Below are positions 9,443 to 18,029 of a stretch of 64,000 nucleotides of DNA, piece after piece. Within the stretch, counting starts at the first letter, position 1; every line of letters begins with the position of its first letter. The position numbers and the translations under genes are program-made. Under the pieces are notes generated by a model that was not told where the DNA came from, did no database searches, and saw nothing but the letters and a program-made list of their open reading frames with translations. The stretch comes from Paenibacillus_AR mesotrionivorans (GTDB taxonomy: Bacteria > Bacillota > Bacilli > Paenibacillales > NBRC-103111): positions 1 through 64,000 of the forward strand of contig NZ_JBJURJ010000009.1 in the NCBI RefSeq assembly GCF_046098205.1. The letters run 5' to 3'.

Positions 9443-10342
9443 ATGAAGAATAAGGACCTGCAAATTCGCGACCCGTTTGTGTTTCCGGTTCAGGAAAAGC
9501 AATTATATTACTTATTTGGAAGCACGGACAAGAATATCTGGGGAGAAGGAACCGGCTTCGATCTGTACACCAGCCGGGATTTGGAGGAGTGGGAGGGGCC
9601 GTTCCCCGCTTTCCGCCCGGATGAGAACTTCTTCGCCAAACGTAATTTCTGGGCACCAGAGGTGCATTCCTACAAGGGAAGCTTCTATATGCTGGCCACC
9701 TTCCGCAGGACGGATAATGAGCTGTTGGGCACCGCCATTCTGGCTGCCGACCGGGTGGAAGGACCGTATTTGCCCCACAGCAGCGGACCTGTTACACCTG
9801 CGGAGTGGGCCTGTCTGGACGGAACTCTTCATGTGGATGCGGTCGGAGAGCCGTGGATGGTTTTCTGCCATGAATGGACGCAAACGGGAGACGGGGAGAT
9901 CTGCGCCATGCGGCTGAATCCCGATCTGAGGGGTGCAGCCGGGGAGCCGGTGCGGCTGTTCAGCGCCTCCCAGGCTCCTTGGACGGAGCGGCTGGCCTCC
10001 AAATCCACACCGGAGCGGGCGGTGTATGTGACGGACGGTCCGTTTCTGCACCGGGACGAGGAGGGAAGGCTATTGATGCTGTGGGCCAGCTTCTCCGGCA
10101 ACCGGTATGCCCAAGGGGTGGCCGTATCTCCCGGCGGCGGAATTATGGGCCCTTGGGTCCATCAGCCGGAGCCGCTGTACCGGGAAAACGGGGGGCACGG
10201 CATGCTGTTCCGCACCTTCGGCGGAGAGCTGATGCTGGCGCTGCATGCGCCTAACCGGACACCGGAGGAGCGGCCGCTGTTTCTTCCAGTTGCGGAAGGA
10301 AGCGGCGGAGGACTCTCCGTGAGGCTGCTGCGGGAGGGATGA
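9443..10342 (+). CDS. glycoside hydrolase family 43-type protein
   Basis: Protein of 299 residues without signal peptide, behind a GAGGAGAGGACC ribosome site. Five-bladed-propeller GH43 hallmarks are visible: the N-terminal catalytic Asp in QIRDPFVF, FWAPEVH, LDGTLHVD and VTDGPFLHRDEEG. Family members act on arabinose- or xylose-containing glycans and related oligosaccharides. It lies downstream of the sugar importer and the six-hairpin glycosidase, probably in the same regulon, though the repeat-rich 484-base gap may hold its own promoter. Substrate not determinable. Confidence 0.8.
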   Translation: MKNKDLQIRDPFVFPVQEKQLYYLFGSTDKNIWGEGTGFDLYTSRDLEEWEGPFPAFRPDENFFAKRNFWAPEVHSYKGSFYMLATFRRTDNELLGTAILAADRVEGPYLPHSSGPVTPAEWACLDGTLHVDAVGEPWMVFCHEWTQTGDGEICAMRLNPDLRGAAGEPVRLFSASQAPWTERLASKSTPERAVYVTDGPFLHRDEEGRLLMLWASFSGNRYAQGVAVSPGGGIMGPWVHQPEPLYRENGGHGMLFRTFGGELMLALHAPNRTPEERPLFLPVAEGSGGGLSVRLLREG

Positions 10343-10447
10343 GCAGCTCCGCGGACTCCCAAGTGTGGCCGCCACTTTAGGCTTAAGCAGCGCGGCCGTT
10401 TCCTTCGCAGACGGGCTTCCGAACCGGCGGCGGGCAGGAGGTTTTGT

Positions 10448-10476
10448 TTGACCGCCCTGATCAGCACGTGTACAAT
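10448..10476 (+). promoter_or_regulatory. sigma-A promoter of the aromatic-acid-exporter-type gene
   Basis: TTGACC (10448-10453), a 17-base spacer and TACAAT (10471-10476) make a near-consensus promoter about 40 bases upstream of the ATG at 10517. Confidence 0.75.
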
Positions 10477-10516
10477 TAGGCGTGTCTGACAACCCACAAC
10501 ACCACCGGGGGAGCAT

Positions 10517-11443
10517 ATGAAAATCGGCTTTCGCACCTTAAAAACGGCCATTGGCGTAGCCTTATCCGTCTTTATCGCCCAATCGCTGGGCTTGCAATAT
10601 TTTACCGCGGCGGGAATCCTGACCCTGCTCTGCATCCAGAAATCCCGCAAACAATCCTTTCAGGCGGCCCTGAGCCGCCTCTTTGCTTGCTTAATTTCCC
10701 TGTTCGCCTCTACGCTGTTGTTTGAAGCCATCGGGTACGGGGCGTATACTTTTCTGGTTCTGCTGCTGTTCTTTATCCCGCTGACGGTGCGCCTTGGCAT
10801 CCACCAGGGAATTGCCAGCAGCATCGTTATCGTGATGCATGTTTACATGCATGGGCAATGGGAATGGAGCTTTTTCCTGAACGAAATTTGCGTCATTCTC
10901 ATCGGTCTCGGCGTGGCCTTGGCCGTGAACTGGTATATGCCCAGCATCGACAAGGAGCTGAACCGGCATAAGGACCAGGTGGACGGTCTTATTGCCGCTA
11001 TTCTGAAGGAAATTTCCCTGTATCTGAAGGAAGGGCAAACCTCCTGGGACGGCAAGGAACTGCTGCTTCTGGGGGACACCCTGCGCAAAGCCTCCGAGCT
11101 GGCTGTCCTCGACGACGAAAACAGCCTGCACCGCAAGGACAATTCCTACCGGCATTATTTCGGCCTGAAGCGTCGGCAGTACGAAATTCTCGACCGGATG
11201 CTGCCTGCTGTCTCCGGCATCTCCATCCAGATGGAGCAGGGCCACCGGATCGGGGAGCTCATCGAAGAAATGAACGCGCATATGAGCGGCGGGATTCCTT
11301 CGCCCCATCTCGGAGAGAAGCTCCGCAGCATCCGGGAATTCCATAAGCTGCTCCCCATGCCGGTAACCCGGGACGAATTCGAGAACCGGGCCAGCCTGTA
11401 TGCCGTGGCCAATGAGCTGGAGCGGTTTATTGAGACGCTGTAG
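10517..11443 (+). CDS. aromatic acid exporter family protein (ArAE_1, YgaE/DUF939-like)
   Basis: Membrane protein of 308 residues with five to six N-terminal transmembrane helices (from MKIGFRTLKTAIGVALSVF to about residue 145) and a C-terminal soluble helical domain (about 150-308), the usual ArAE_1 plus ArAE_1_C layout and size. The family is assigned by homology to aromatic-acid efflux proteins; transport by this subgroup is little tested. It is monocistronic, with its own promoter and terminator. Confidence 0.8.
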   Translation: MKIGFRTLKTAIGVALSVFIAQSLGLQYFTAAGILTLLCIQKSRKQSFQAALSRLFACLISLFASTLLFEAIGYGAYTFLVLLLFFIPLTVRLGIHQGIASSIVIVMHVYMHGQWEWSFFLNEICVILIGLGVALAVNWYMPSIDKELNRHKDQVDGLIAAILKEISLYLKEGQTSWDGKELLLLGDTLRKASELAVLDDENSLHRKDNSYRHYFGLKRRQYEILDRMLPAVSGISIQMEQGHRIGELIEEMNAHMSGGIPSPHLGEKLRSIREFHKLLPMPVTRDEFENRASLYAVANELERFIETL

Positions 11444-11463
11444 CAAAATTCGGCCCCCGGCTT

Positions 11464-11491
11464 AAAGCCCTCTTGAACAAGGAGGGCTTTT
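11464..11491 (+). terminator. intrinsic terminator after the ArAE-type gene
   Basis: AAAGCCCTC and GAGGGCTTT form a stem around a short loop and end in TTTT. Confidence 0.8.
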
Positions 11492-11502
11492 CATGTTACT
11501 CT

Positions 11503-11525
11503 AAAACTGATCAATGATCAGTTTT
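11503..11525. promoter_or_regulatory. perfect palindromic operator before the TetR gene
   Basis: AAAACTGATCA is mirrored exactly by TGATCAGTTTT around a single central A, 19 bases upstream of the TetR start. Size and position are those of a TetR-family autoregulatory operator. That the adjacent TetR binds it is inference. Confidence 0.7.
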
Positions 11526-11543
11526 TTGGGAAAGGAGAGGAAG

Positions 11544-12146
11544 ATGAAAAAAGCGGAGGAAATGAAGGAACGGATTATCCGGAGCACTATTGAGCTTATT
11601 GAGCAGGGAAGCGGTGATATCGGAGAGATTACCACCCGGATGATCGCCGAAAAGACGGGAATCGGTATTAGTCTGATTCATTATCATTTTCAGACCAAGG
11701 AAAGACTGGTGGAGCTTTGTGTCCAGCGGATCATTACCGGTGTTATTGAGAATTTCCGGCCTTCCGTGGCCGCGGCTGACAGCCCGCTTGTACGGATCAC
11801 GGCTGTGGCGCGACAGGTCGCCGATTTCCTCGCGGCCAATCCGGCTATCTCGCGGATTTCGATTCTTGGCGACTTGACCCAGCCTGCACTGCAGGATAAT
11901 ACCGCCTTGACCATGGCGGGATTTTCTGCTGCCTGGCAAGGGGGAAAAAGCAGCAGCGGCAACCCAGCGGCTCTGAACGTAAAAACAGCGGTTTTTGCCT
12001 TAACCGCCCTTATCCAGTCGGCTTTTTTGAGGAAGGAACAGAGCCGGGAGCTGTTCGGATATGATATGGAAAACAAAGAGGAGCGCGACCGCTTTATCGG
12101 CTGGATGGCGGAACGCTTATTTAGGAGTGATGTCCATGAATCATAA
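11544..12146 (+). CDS. TetR/AcrR-family transcriptional regulator
   Basis: Protein of about 200 residues. The N-terminal helix-turn-helix reads ITTRMIAEKTGIGISLIHYHF followed by QTKERLVELCVQRII, the classic TetR block; the remainder is an all-helical ligand and dimerisation domain. ATG 11544 is preceded by AAAGGAGAGG. The palindrome at 11503-11525 suggests autorepression. The membrane protein gene starts inside its last codons, so that protein is the obvious regulated partner. Confidence 0.88.
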   Translation: MKKAEEMKERIIRSTIELIEQGSGDIGEITTRMIAEKTGIGISLIHYHFQTKERLVELCVQRIITGVIENFRPSVAAADSPLVRITAVARQVADFLAANPAISRISILGDLTQPALQDNTALTMAGFSAAWQGGKSSSGNPAALNVKTAVFALTALIQSAFLRKEQSRELFGYDMENKEERDRFIGWMAERLFRSDVHES

Positions 12147-12747
12147 ATTCGGGTTGATTTCATCGTTGTCTGCACTGGTCTGCACGGTATTGTTCCTGAT
12201 AGGACTCGTCATCGTAAACGACGGCTTGAATTATTGGTCCTGCCTGGTGCTGAGCTGGGCCTATATCTGCACGGCCTGTGCACTTGCCCAGGAGGCTCCG
12301 GCAGACCGGAAAGGTGTTGCAGGAGCAGGGATTGCTATTGCGGCTGTGTATTCTCTGCTGACCAACCTGGTTTATTATACTCAGCTGACTACCGTGGCGC
12401 AGGATGCGGCAGGCCAGGAGGTGCTCCGGGTGTTTCGTTTCCAGCAGGGAAGCTGGATGTTTGGTTTGGATCTTCTCGGATACGGACTAATGGCGCTGTC
12501 CACTTTCCTGATCGGGCTCTCCATGATGCCAATAGCCCCCGGGGATAAAGCACTGAAGTGGATGCTGATGCTCCACGGCCTCTTTTTCCCGGTCTGTGTG
12601 GTAATGCCGACACTTGATGTTTTCCCGGAAGGCAGCGGCGGCAACGGAGGGATTTATGCTCTGATGGGATGGTGCGTGTATTTTGCACCGGTGATGGCCC
12701 TGTCTGCTTGGCACTTTATGCAGCGCTCACGGGTATTTGGGCGCTGA
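12136..12747 (+). CDS. hypothetical six-helix membrane protein coupled to TetR
   Basis: About 203 residues with roughly six hydrophobic helices (LSALVCTVLFLIGLVIV, WSCLVLSWAYICTACAL, GIAIAAVYSLLTNLVYYTQL, LLGYGLMALSTFLIGLSM, MLMLHGLFFPVCVVM, GWCVYFAPVMALSAW). I do not recognise a family. ATG 12136 is favoured because TTAGGAGTG lies 8 bases before it; ATG 12130 is too close to that site. It overlaps the TetR gene by 11 bases. Its last 32 bases overlap the 3' end of the convergent kinase gene. Possibly a drug or stress-response membrane protein under TetR control. Confidence 0.7.
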   Translation: MNHKFGLISSLSALVCTVLFLIGLVIVNDGLNYWSCLVLSWAYICTACALAQEAPADRKGVAGAGIAIAAVYSLLTNLVYYTQLTTVAQDAAGQEVLRVFRFQQGSWMFGLDLLGYGLMALSTFLIGLSMMPIAPGDKALKWMLMLHGLFFPVCVVMPTLDVFPEGSGGNGGIYALMGWCVYFAPVMALSAWHFMQRSRVFGR

Positions 12748-15031
12748 AGCGGACCCCCTTGCCCGGAGAGGTGGATAGCTCGTAGCTGCCGTCCAGGGAC
12801 AGCACTCTGCTTTTCAACTGTTCTAAGCCTTGGCCGGAGGAGCCGATTTCCCGGACGGTTGGCTGCCGTTCCTCAAATCCCACTCCGTCATCGGAATATT
12901 CCAATTCAACAAAACTCTCACGGTATTGCAGCACAAACTCAATTTCGGAGGCGCGTGAATACTTTTTGGCGTTATTCAAAAGCTCCTGGATCATCCGGAA
13001 TAGATGCTGCTTCATCTCCAGCCCCTGCTTCTCGATCAACTGGGTGCCCATAACGGAAAACTCGATTTTAAATTCAGCGGTTGCCCGCTCCACATGGAAC
13101 AGCTTGTTCAACGCTTCCACCAGCCCGATATCCCGGAGCATATATGGGTGAAGCTCGAAGCAGCTTTGCCGCAAGCCCGCGTTGATCATATCAATAAAAT
13201 CGGCGGCGGCATCCAAGGAGGTTTGCACCTCAGGCGTAAGCATATGCTGGGAGTGGATCGTCTGGAGCCTGCGTTTCAGAAAGAACAGATCCTGCATGGT
13301 GCTGTCATGAATATCCATGGCAATGCGGACCCGTTCCTTTTCCTGAAGACTGAACATCAGCTTGCGGAACCACCGGATGTTCTCCGCGTCCTCCTCCTTG
13401 GGAACCAGGGAGGAGAGGGTTTGGATTTTATTGTCCAGCATGCGGATCAGCTGCACATTCTCCAGGGAAACAGCCAGGTAGGTGAGAATCAACTGAAGCC
13501 AATGGACCTCCTCCAGCCCAAGTATGGTGCCGGTATTTTTTTCGGTTACAATCAGATAAGCGGTGAAATCCTCCTGCTGTGTAATCTCAAAGCAGGTATA
13601 GGGGCCGTTTTCCGGCAAATCCTCCTCGATCAGCTTTTCCGCCAGTTTTTCATCCACATTCCCCACTGTGATCATTTCCGTCTCCCTCTGGGAACGGAGC
13701 ATAATGGCTGCTCCCCGCACCTCCAGTGTCTCAGCGATATCCTTCAGTATAATCTCCCGCATTTCCTGGAAGCTGGAGATGGTCCCCAGATTGCGGGATA
13801 TCTTTTTTAACGCCATTTGCAGCCGGTACTTGCGCGGAAACAGGGTGGGCTCCAGTTTGGCTGTCAGATTTTCCAGAGAATACAGGATGAACGAGGTCCC
13901 GGTCAGCAGGATAAAAAACACCAAAGCCAGCTGTTCCCCGGTAGCAGTCTCGTCAAACAAAAGCTTGATCAGCCCCATAAACAAAAGGCTGGGCAGGAAA
14001 GCGATAGCCGTAGTGAAATACATGCGTCTGCTGATGAGATCAATATCGTAGAGCCTCCGTGTAGCCAGCAGGTACACAAAGGTCAACGGGAATATGAAGA
14101 TAAAGCAGCTCATTAGAAGGGAATTTGCCAATTCATAGCCCAATAGCACCATGGGTGTAAAGGAAAGCAGAATGACCGGAGCCACGGAGCAGAACAACGC
14201 CCAAAAAACCGCTTTTACAATAAAGGCCAGCGGGCTTTTTTCCCTACGGTGCTTAACATAGGAGCGGATCAGAAGCGTCAGGCAGCCGATGACGCCAAGT
14301 CCGCTGATGACCAGTGTGGAAATTCTACTGAAAAGATACAGTTCTACCGTGTGCATAGTTGTAAATAAAGTTAAGGCATTGAGAACAACAGGAAGGACAA
14401 TGATATAAAGATACACCCTTACCAAGCTGTTCGGAAATCCGTAAGAGCCTTTCTCCTGCAAGAATGCATTGAAGAAATGAAGAAAAAGGGCTGGCATCAG
14501 CATCATAAAAGTAGTGATTAAAAACTTGCCTGAGGGCTCTCCCCGGATGGAGGTGGCGAGACTCATGAAAATGAAGGCAATATCCAAAAAAACCGCTGAC
14601 AAGTACACGGCGGATGGCGAATTGCGCACACGTTTATAAATAATGACCGCAAGCAGCAGACTAACAAATTCCGCAAGAAAACTTATGGTATCATCCGAGG
14701 AAAGAAGCGGCATGTCTCGCACATTCACTGTCAGGAGGCTTCCATCCCGGTTGACAACGAAATCATCGACTTGGTCCATGGTACGCCAGAGATGAACGAA
14801 CGGATGGGAATCCGGCTCTTTGCCGTTAATGGAGATGATCCGGTCTCCTGCTTGAATCTCTGTGTTTTTGGCGATGTTTCCTTCATTTAAGCTTTCTATA
14901 ATCCAATGGCCGCTGCTGTCCTGCTCCAGGTTTATACCGATATAGGGATACCTGAACACGATGAACAAAGCCCAGACTTGATACGCTATAAAAAAAATCA
15001 TCACTGCCCGCATGATATTGCGCTTCCACAT
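12716..15031 (-). CDS. ComP-like PDZ/multi-TM sensor histidine kinase, copy 1
   Basis: 771 residues. One N-terminal helix (MIFFIAYQVWALFIVF) is followed by an extracytoplasmic PDZ-like domain (about 30-110, with AGDRIISINGKEP), then about eight helices to residue ~370, ending at the ComP signature RRLYDIDLISRR. Next come a GAF-like region (about 420-560), HisKA_3 with DIHDSTMQDLFFLKRR and an HATPase (MIQELLNNAKKYS, DDGVGF, GLEQLKSR). This order matches Bacillus ComP, the membrane receptor of the ComX pheromone. No comQ, comX or comA lies beside it. Very similar throughout to the kinase at 15168-17510. ATG 15031 has AGGAAA 8 bases upstream. Ligand and partner regulator unknown. Confidence 0.85.
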   Translation of the reverse strand: MWKRNIMRAVMIFFIAYQVWALFIVFRYPYIGINLEQDSSGHWIIESLNEGNIAKNTEIQAGDRIISINGKEPDSHPFVHLWRTMDQVDDFVVNRDGSLLTVNVRDMPLLSSDDTISFLAEFVSLLLAVIIYKRVRNSPSAVYLSAVFLDIAFIFMSLATSIRGEPSGKFLITTFMMLMPALFLHFFNAFLQEKGSYGFPNSLVRVYLYIIVLPVVLNALTLFTTMHTVELYLFSRISTLVISGLGVIGCLTLLIRSYVKHRREKSPLAFIVKAVFWALFCSVAPVILLSFTPMVLLGYELANSLLMSCFIFIFPLTFVYLLATRRLYDIDLISRRMYFTTAIAFLPSLLFMGLIKLLFDETATGEQLALVFFILLTGTSFILYSLENLTAKLEPTLFPRKYRLQMALKKISRNLGTISSFQEMREIILKDIAETLEVRGAAIMLRSQRETEMITVGNVDEKLAEKLIEEDLPENGPYTCFEITQQEDFTAYLIVTEKNTGTILGLEEVHWLQLILTYLAVSLENVQLIRMLDNKIQTLSSLVPKEEDAENIRWFRKLMFSLQEKERVRIAMDIHDSTMQDLFFLKRRLQTIHSQHMLTPEVQTSLDAAADFIDMINAGLRQSCFELHPYMLRDIGLVEALNKLFHVERATAEFKIEFSVMGTQLIEKQGLEMKQHLFRMIQELLNNAKKYSRASEIEFVLQYRESFVELEYSDDGVGFEERQPTVREIGSSGQGLEQLKSRVLSLDGSYELSTSPGKGVRFSAQIPVSAA

Positions 15032-15102
15032 CGTCCATTTCCTGCCTTCTGTTAGTATGCTCCCACAAGAATATCATCTTCTTTCGCATTCACCAATAGA
15101 AA

Positions 15103-15147
15103 AAGAGATTGTTCGGTTGATTGCAATAATCAGCCCAACAATCTCTT
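15103..15147 (-). terminator. terminator separating the two ComP-like kinase genes
   Basis: AAGAGATTGTT and AACAATCTCTT form an 11-bp stem. Read on the minus strand it is followed by TTTTTCT, so it ends the upstream kinase transcript (15168-17510) before the second kinase gene. The two copies are therefore separate transcription units. Confidence 0.8.
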
Positions 15148-15167
15148 ATGTAAGGGATGCCGTTTTC

Positions 15168-17510
15168 TTATGCTCTATTGAGCTGGGATCCCGCCGGAAA
15201 CCGCGCCCAGAAGGTTACACCTTTGCCCGGAGAGGTGGAAAGCCCGTAGCTGCCGTTCATGGACAATACCCGGCTTTTCATCTGTTCAATGCCTCGCCCG
15301 GAGGAACCGATTTCCCTGACCACCGGGCGTTTTTCCTCAAACCCCACCCCGTCGTCGGCATATTCCACACTCAGAGCTCCCGTATGAAGCTGCAGGGAGA
15401 TGCAGACCACAGAGGCGCGGGAATATTTCTTGGCATTGTTCAGAAGCTCCTGAATCATGCGGAACACATGCTGCTTAACCTCCAAATCCACCTCCTCGAT
15501 GGGGGGGATATCCGTAGTTGAGAAGTCAATGCGGAAATCACTGGAAGCACGCTCCATCTGCAGCAGCTTCCCCAAAGTAGCCACCAGTCCGATATCCCGC
15601 AGCAAATATGGATGGAGCTCGAAGCAGCTTTGCCGTAAACCTGCATTGATCATATCGATGTAACGTGCCGCCTGCCCCAGGGCCTTCGTCCCTTCGGCGG
15701 TCAGCATATGCTCGTCCTGCACCGTTTCCAGCCTCCGCTTCAGGAAGAACAGATCCTGCATGGTGCTGTCATGGATATCCATGGCAATCCGGACCCGCTC
15801 CTTCTCCTGGAGCCCGAACATCAGCTTCCGGAACCACTGCAGATTGCCGGCCTCCTCTTCCTTGGGCACCACGGAGGAGAGGGTTTGGATCTTGTTGTCC
15901 AGCTTGCGGATCAGCTGCACATTCTCCAGGGAAACCGCCAGGTAGGTCAGTATCAGCTGGAGCCAGTGCATCTCCTCATGACCCAGCATAGTGCCGGAGC
16001 GTTTGGGGGAAACGGCCAGGTAGGCGGTGTATTCCTCCTGACGGGTGATGGCAAAGCAGACATAGCCGCCATCCTCCTGTTTTTTCTCCTGAATCAACCG
16101 GAGAATATGCCCATGCTCCGCCACCCCTACGGCAATAAGCTCTTCCTTGCCCTCCTCCAGAAGCATGATGGCTGCTCCGGATACCTCCAGGGTATCTACA
16201 ATATCCTTCAGAATTATTTCCCGCATTTCCTGGAAGGTGGAGATGGTGCCCAGGTTCCGGGAGATGCTCTTGAGGGCCAGCTGCAGCCTGTATTTCCTGG
16301 GGAATAAGGCCGGTTCCAAGCGCGTTGTGAGATTTTCGAGAATATATAGAACGAAGGAGATGCCTATCAGCTGAATGAAAAAGGCCAGAGCCAGCCGCTC
16401 CCCGTTGGCGGCTTCCCCAAAAAGCAGCCTGGCCGTCCCGGTGAAAATCAGACTGGGAATGATGGCGATGACTACCGTGAACAGAATGCGGCGGGTAATC
16501 AAATCAATATCATACAAACGCCGTGTGGCCAGCAAATACACGAAGGTCAAAGGGAACAGGAAGATAAACCAGCTCATCTGCAGTGAGTTTAGCCACTCAT
16601 GCCCAAATAGAAAGCGGGGCAAAAAGGATAGGAGCATAATTGGCGAAACGGAAAGAAATAAGGAGCAAAAAACGATCCGGATCAGAACGGCAATATGCGG
16701 GTTGTCTTTTTTATATTTCCGGTAAAAGTAAAAGAGCAGCACCAAGTCTCCCGAAATCCCCAGGATGCTGACACCCAGGATCATATTGCTGACCCATTCG
16801 TATAATTGCACGGAGCCGGTCAAGCCCAAAATGTAAAACATTTGGATCAAAACGGGAACGGCCAGCAGCATGCAATACCATTTCCCCCAGTGATAAGGAA
16901 AGCCGGGGGTGCCCTTTTCAATCAGATATTCATGCAGGAATTTATAGAAGATGACCGGCAAAAACATGATGAAAGTTCCGATCAGCAACTTGCCTGAAGG
17001 GTCTCCTCTGACCGAGGTGGTCAGACTCATGAATATGGCTGCTATATTGAGGAAGATTCCGGAGAGATAGAAGGATGATGGCGAGTGTTTAACCTTCCCT
17101 GCCAGAAGTCCGGCAATTAAGAAGCTGGATATCTCAGCCAGCAGTGCAACAATATCATAGGCCGAAATGGAAGAGATGCTGCGCAGATTGATATCAACCG
17201 GTATGTTTCCCCGGCTGGCCCTAATGGTGTCCGCCTGGTCGATGCTTTTGAAGAGCCGGACGGATTCATGCTGGTCAGGGGCGACCCCGTTGACTTCATT
17301 AATTACATCCCCAATCCTGAAATCCAGTTGGGAGGCGATGCTGTAAGCTTCAAAGCTTGCAATCGTCCATTCTTGGGCAGCATTTTTTTGAAGGTTAATA
17401 CCGGTCAGCGGGTAGCGGAAAATGAGGATAAGAGCCCAAATTTGATAGATCATAAAAAATAATAGCATTAACCGCGCAAAAACAGTCCTTTTCATGACAA
17501 AATTTTGCAC
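15168..17510 (-). CDS. ComP-like PDZ/multi-TM sensor histidine kinase, copy 2
   Basis: 780 residues from the GTG at 17510 (775 from an ATG at 17495; neither has an ideally spaced ribosome site, AAAGG sits at 17511-17515). Same architecture as copy 1: TM1, extracytoplasmic PDZ-like domain (IGDVINEVNGVAPD), about eight helices, RRLYDIDLITRR, GAF-like region, HisKA_3 (DIHDSTMQDLFFLKRR) and HATPase. Cytoplasmic halves of the copies are nearly alike while the PDZ and membrane parts differ more, the pattern expected of paralogues that sense different ligands but share output. It is divergent from a small-peptide gene starting 70 bases away. Confidence 0.85.
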   Translation of the reverse strand: MQNFVMKRTVFARLMLLFFMIYQIWALILIFRYPLTGINLQKNAAQEWTIASFEAYSIASQLDFRIGDVINEVNGVAPDQHESVRLFKSIDQADTIRASRGNIPVDINLRSISSISAYDIVALLAEISSFLIAGLLAGKVKHSPSSFYLSGIFLNIAAIFMSLTTSVRGDPSGKLLIGTFIMFLPVIFYKFLHEYLIEKGTPGFPYHWGKWYCMLLAVPVLIQMFYILGLTGSVQLYEWVSNMILGVSILGISGDLVLLFYFYRKYKKDNPHIAVLIRIVFCSLFLSVSPIMLLSFLPRFLFGHEWLNSLQMSWFIFLFPLTFVYLLATRRLYDIDLITRRILFTVVIAIIPSLIFTGTARLLFGEAANGERLALAFFIQLIGISFVLYILENLTTRLEPALFPRKYRLQLALKSISRNLGTISTFQEMREIILKDIVDTLEVSGAAIMLLEEGKEELIAVGVAEHGHILRLIQEKKQEDGGYVCFAITRQEEYTAYLAVSPKRSGTMLGHEEMHWLQLILTYLAVSLENVQLIRKLDNKIQTLSSVVPKEEEAGNLQWFRKLMFGLQEKERVRIAMDIHDSTMQDLFFLKRRLETVQDEHMLTAEGTKALGQAARYIDMINAGLRQSCFELHPYLLRDIGLVATLGKLLQMERASSDFRIDFSTTDIPPIEEVDLEVKQHVFRMIQELLNNAKKYSRASVVCISLQLHTGALSVEYADDGVGFEEKRPVVREIGSSGRGIEQMKSRVLSMNGSYGLSTSPGKGVTFWARFPAGSQLNRA

Positions 17511-17536
17511 CTTTCTATTTAAATTTGGAATTTACG

Positions 17537-17545
17537 TGATATAAT
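17537..17545 (+). promoter_or_regulatory. extended -10 promoter of the small-peptide gene
   Basis: TG, one base, then TATAAT (17540-17545) form a strong extended -10 element 35 bases before the start codon. No good -35 is visible, which extended -10 promoters tolerate. It lies in the 70-base divergent gap with the kinase gene. Confidence 0.65.
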
Positions 17546-17580
17546 GGAAGTGAAAACGACAAAAAAAACGAGGTGATAGT

Positions 17581-17763
17581 ATGCAAGCAATATCTTTATC
17601 TCCCGGGCTTTATGCAACTGTCAGAGATTTGAAAGAAAAATTGCAAGCTCAAATGAATCAGGATGTGGAAATTTCTGCAGCCGCTGAGATCAGCGAAACG
17701 GAAAAGAAACATGTCTTGAACGCGCTTAAGGATAAGAAAGAACTGCAAGGAGTTTGGTGGTAG
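17581..17763 (+). CDS. 60-residue peptide ending in GVWW, divergent from ComP-like kinase
   Basis: A complete small gene: extended -10 promoter, GAGGTGATAG ribosome site 4 bases before the ATG, 60 codons, stop, and a long terminator. The product starts MQAISLSPGLYATVRDLKEK, has a charged amphipathic middle and ends KKELQGVWW. It has no signal peptide. I recognise no family. ComX pheromone precursors are also short, leaderless peptides with a modified Trp within the last few residues, which makes the position beside a ComP-like receptor suggestive; but no ComQ prenyltransferase is nearby, so the pheromone idea is a hypothesis only. A small regulatory protein or toxin-type peptide are alternatives. 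Confidence 0.6.
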   Translation: MQAISLSPGLYATVRDLKEKLQAQMNQDVEISAAAEISETEKKHVLNALKDKKELQGVWW

Positions 17764-17791
17764 AGACATTCTATATTTTACCATTATTGAG

Positions 17792-17840
17792 AAGGCTTGT
17801 ACATCTGATTTTTTCCAAAAATCGGGTATACAAGCTTTTT
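17792..17840 (+). terminator. terminator of the small-peptide gene
   Basis: AAGGCTTGTA...GATTTTT pairs with AAAAATC...TACAAGCTT in a long stem with a three-base loop, ending in T residues. It confirms that the 60-codon gene is a transcription unit of its own. Confidence 0.8.
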
Positions 17841-17932
17841 ATTTACATAAATATATACATTCCTGCTTTCTGCTAAGTCGGAAATTCGGGTTTTCTCCAA
17901 TGAGTGGCAATTCCGGAAAATCCATTGGTGTC

Positions 17933-17962
17933 TTGTTGCCTTTTATGCCCCCATGGTATAAT
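17933..17962 (+). promoter_or_regulatory. promoter of the GAF kinase / NarL regulator operon
   Basis: TTGTTG (17933-17938), 18 bases, TATAAT (17957-17962) with an upstream TG giving an extended -10. About 68 bases before the kinase ATG. Confidence 0.65.
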
Positions 17963-18029
17963 TTGAGCGACAAACTAGCGGAACGATCGGCAAAGCAGAC
18001 AGCACTACAGACTGTGGAGGGATAACGGC

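Noticed and set aside
12716..17763. A true comQXPA quorum-sensing locus
   Set aside because: Only ComP-like kinases and an unproven peptide are present; no ComQ-like synthase and no adjacent ComA. Kept as a hypothesis, not an annotation.
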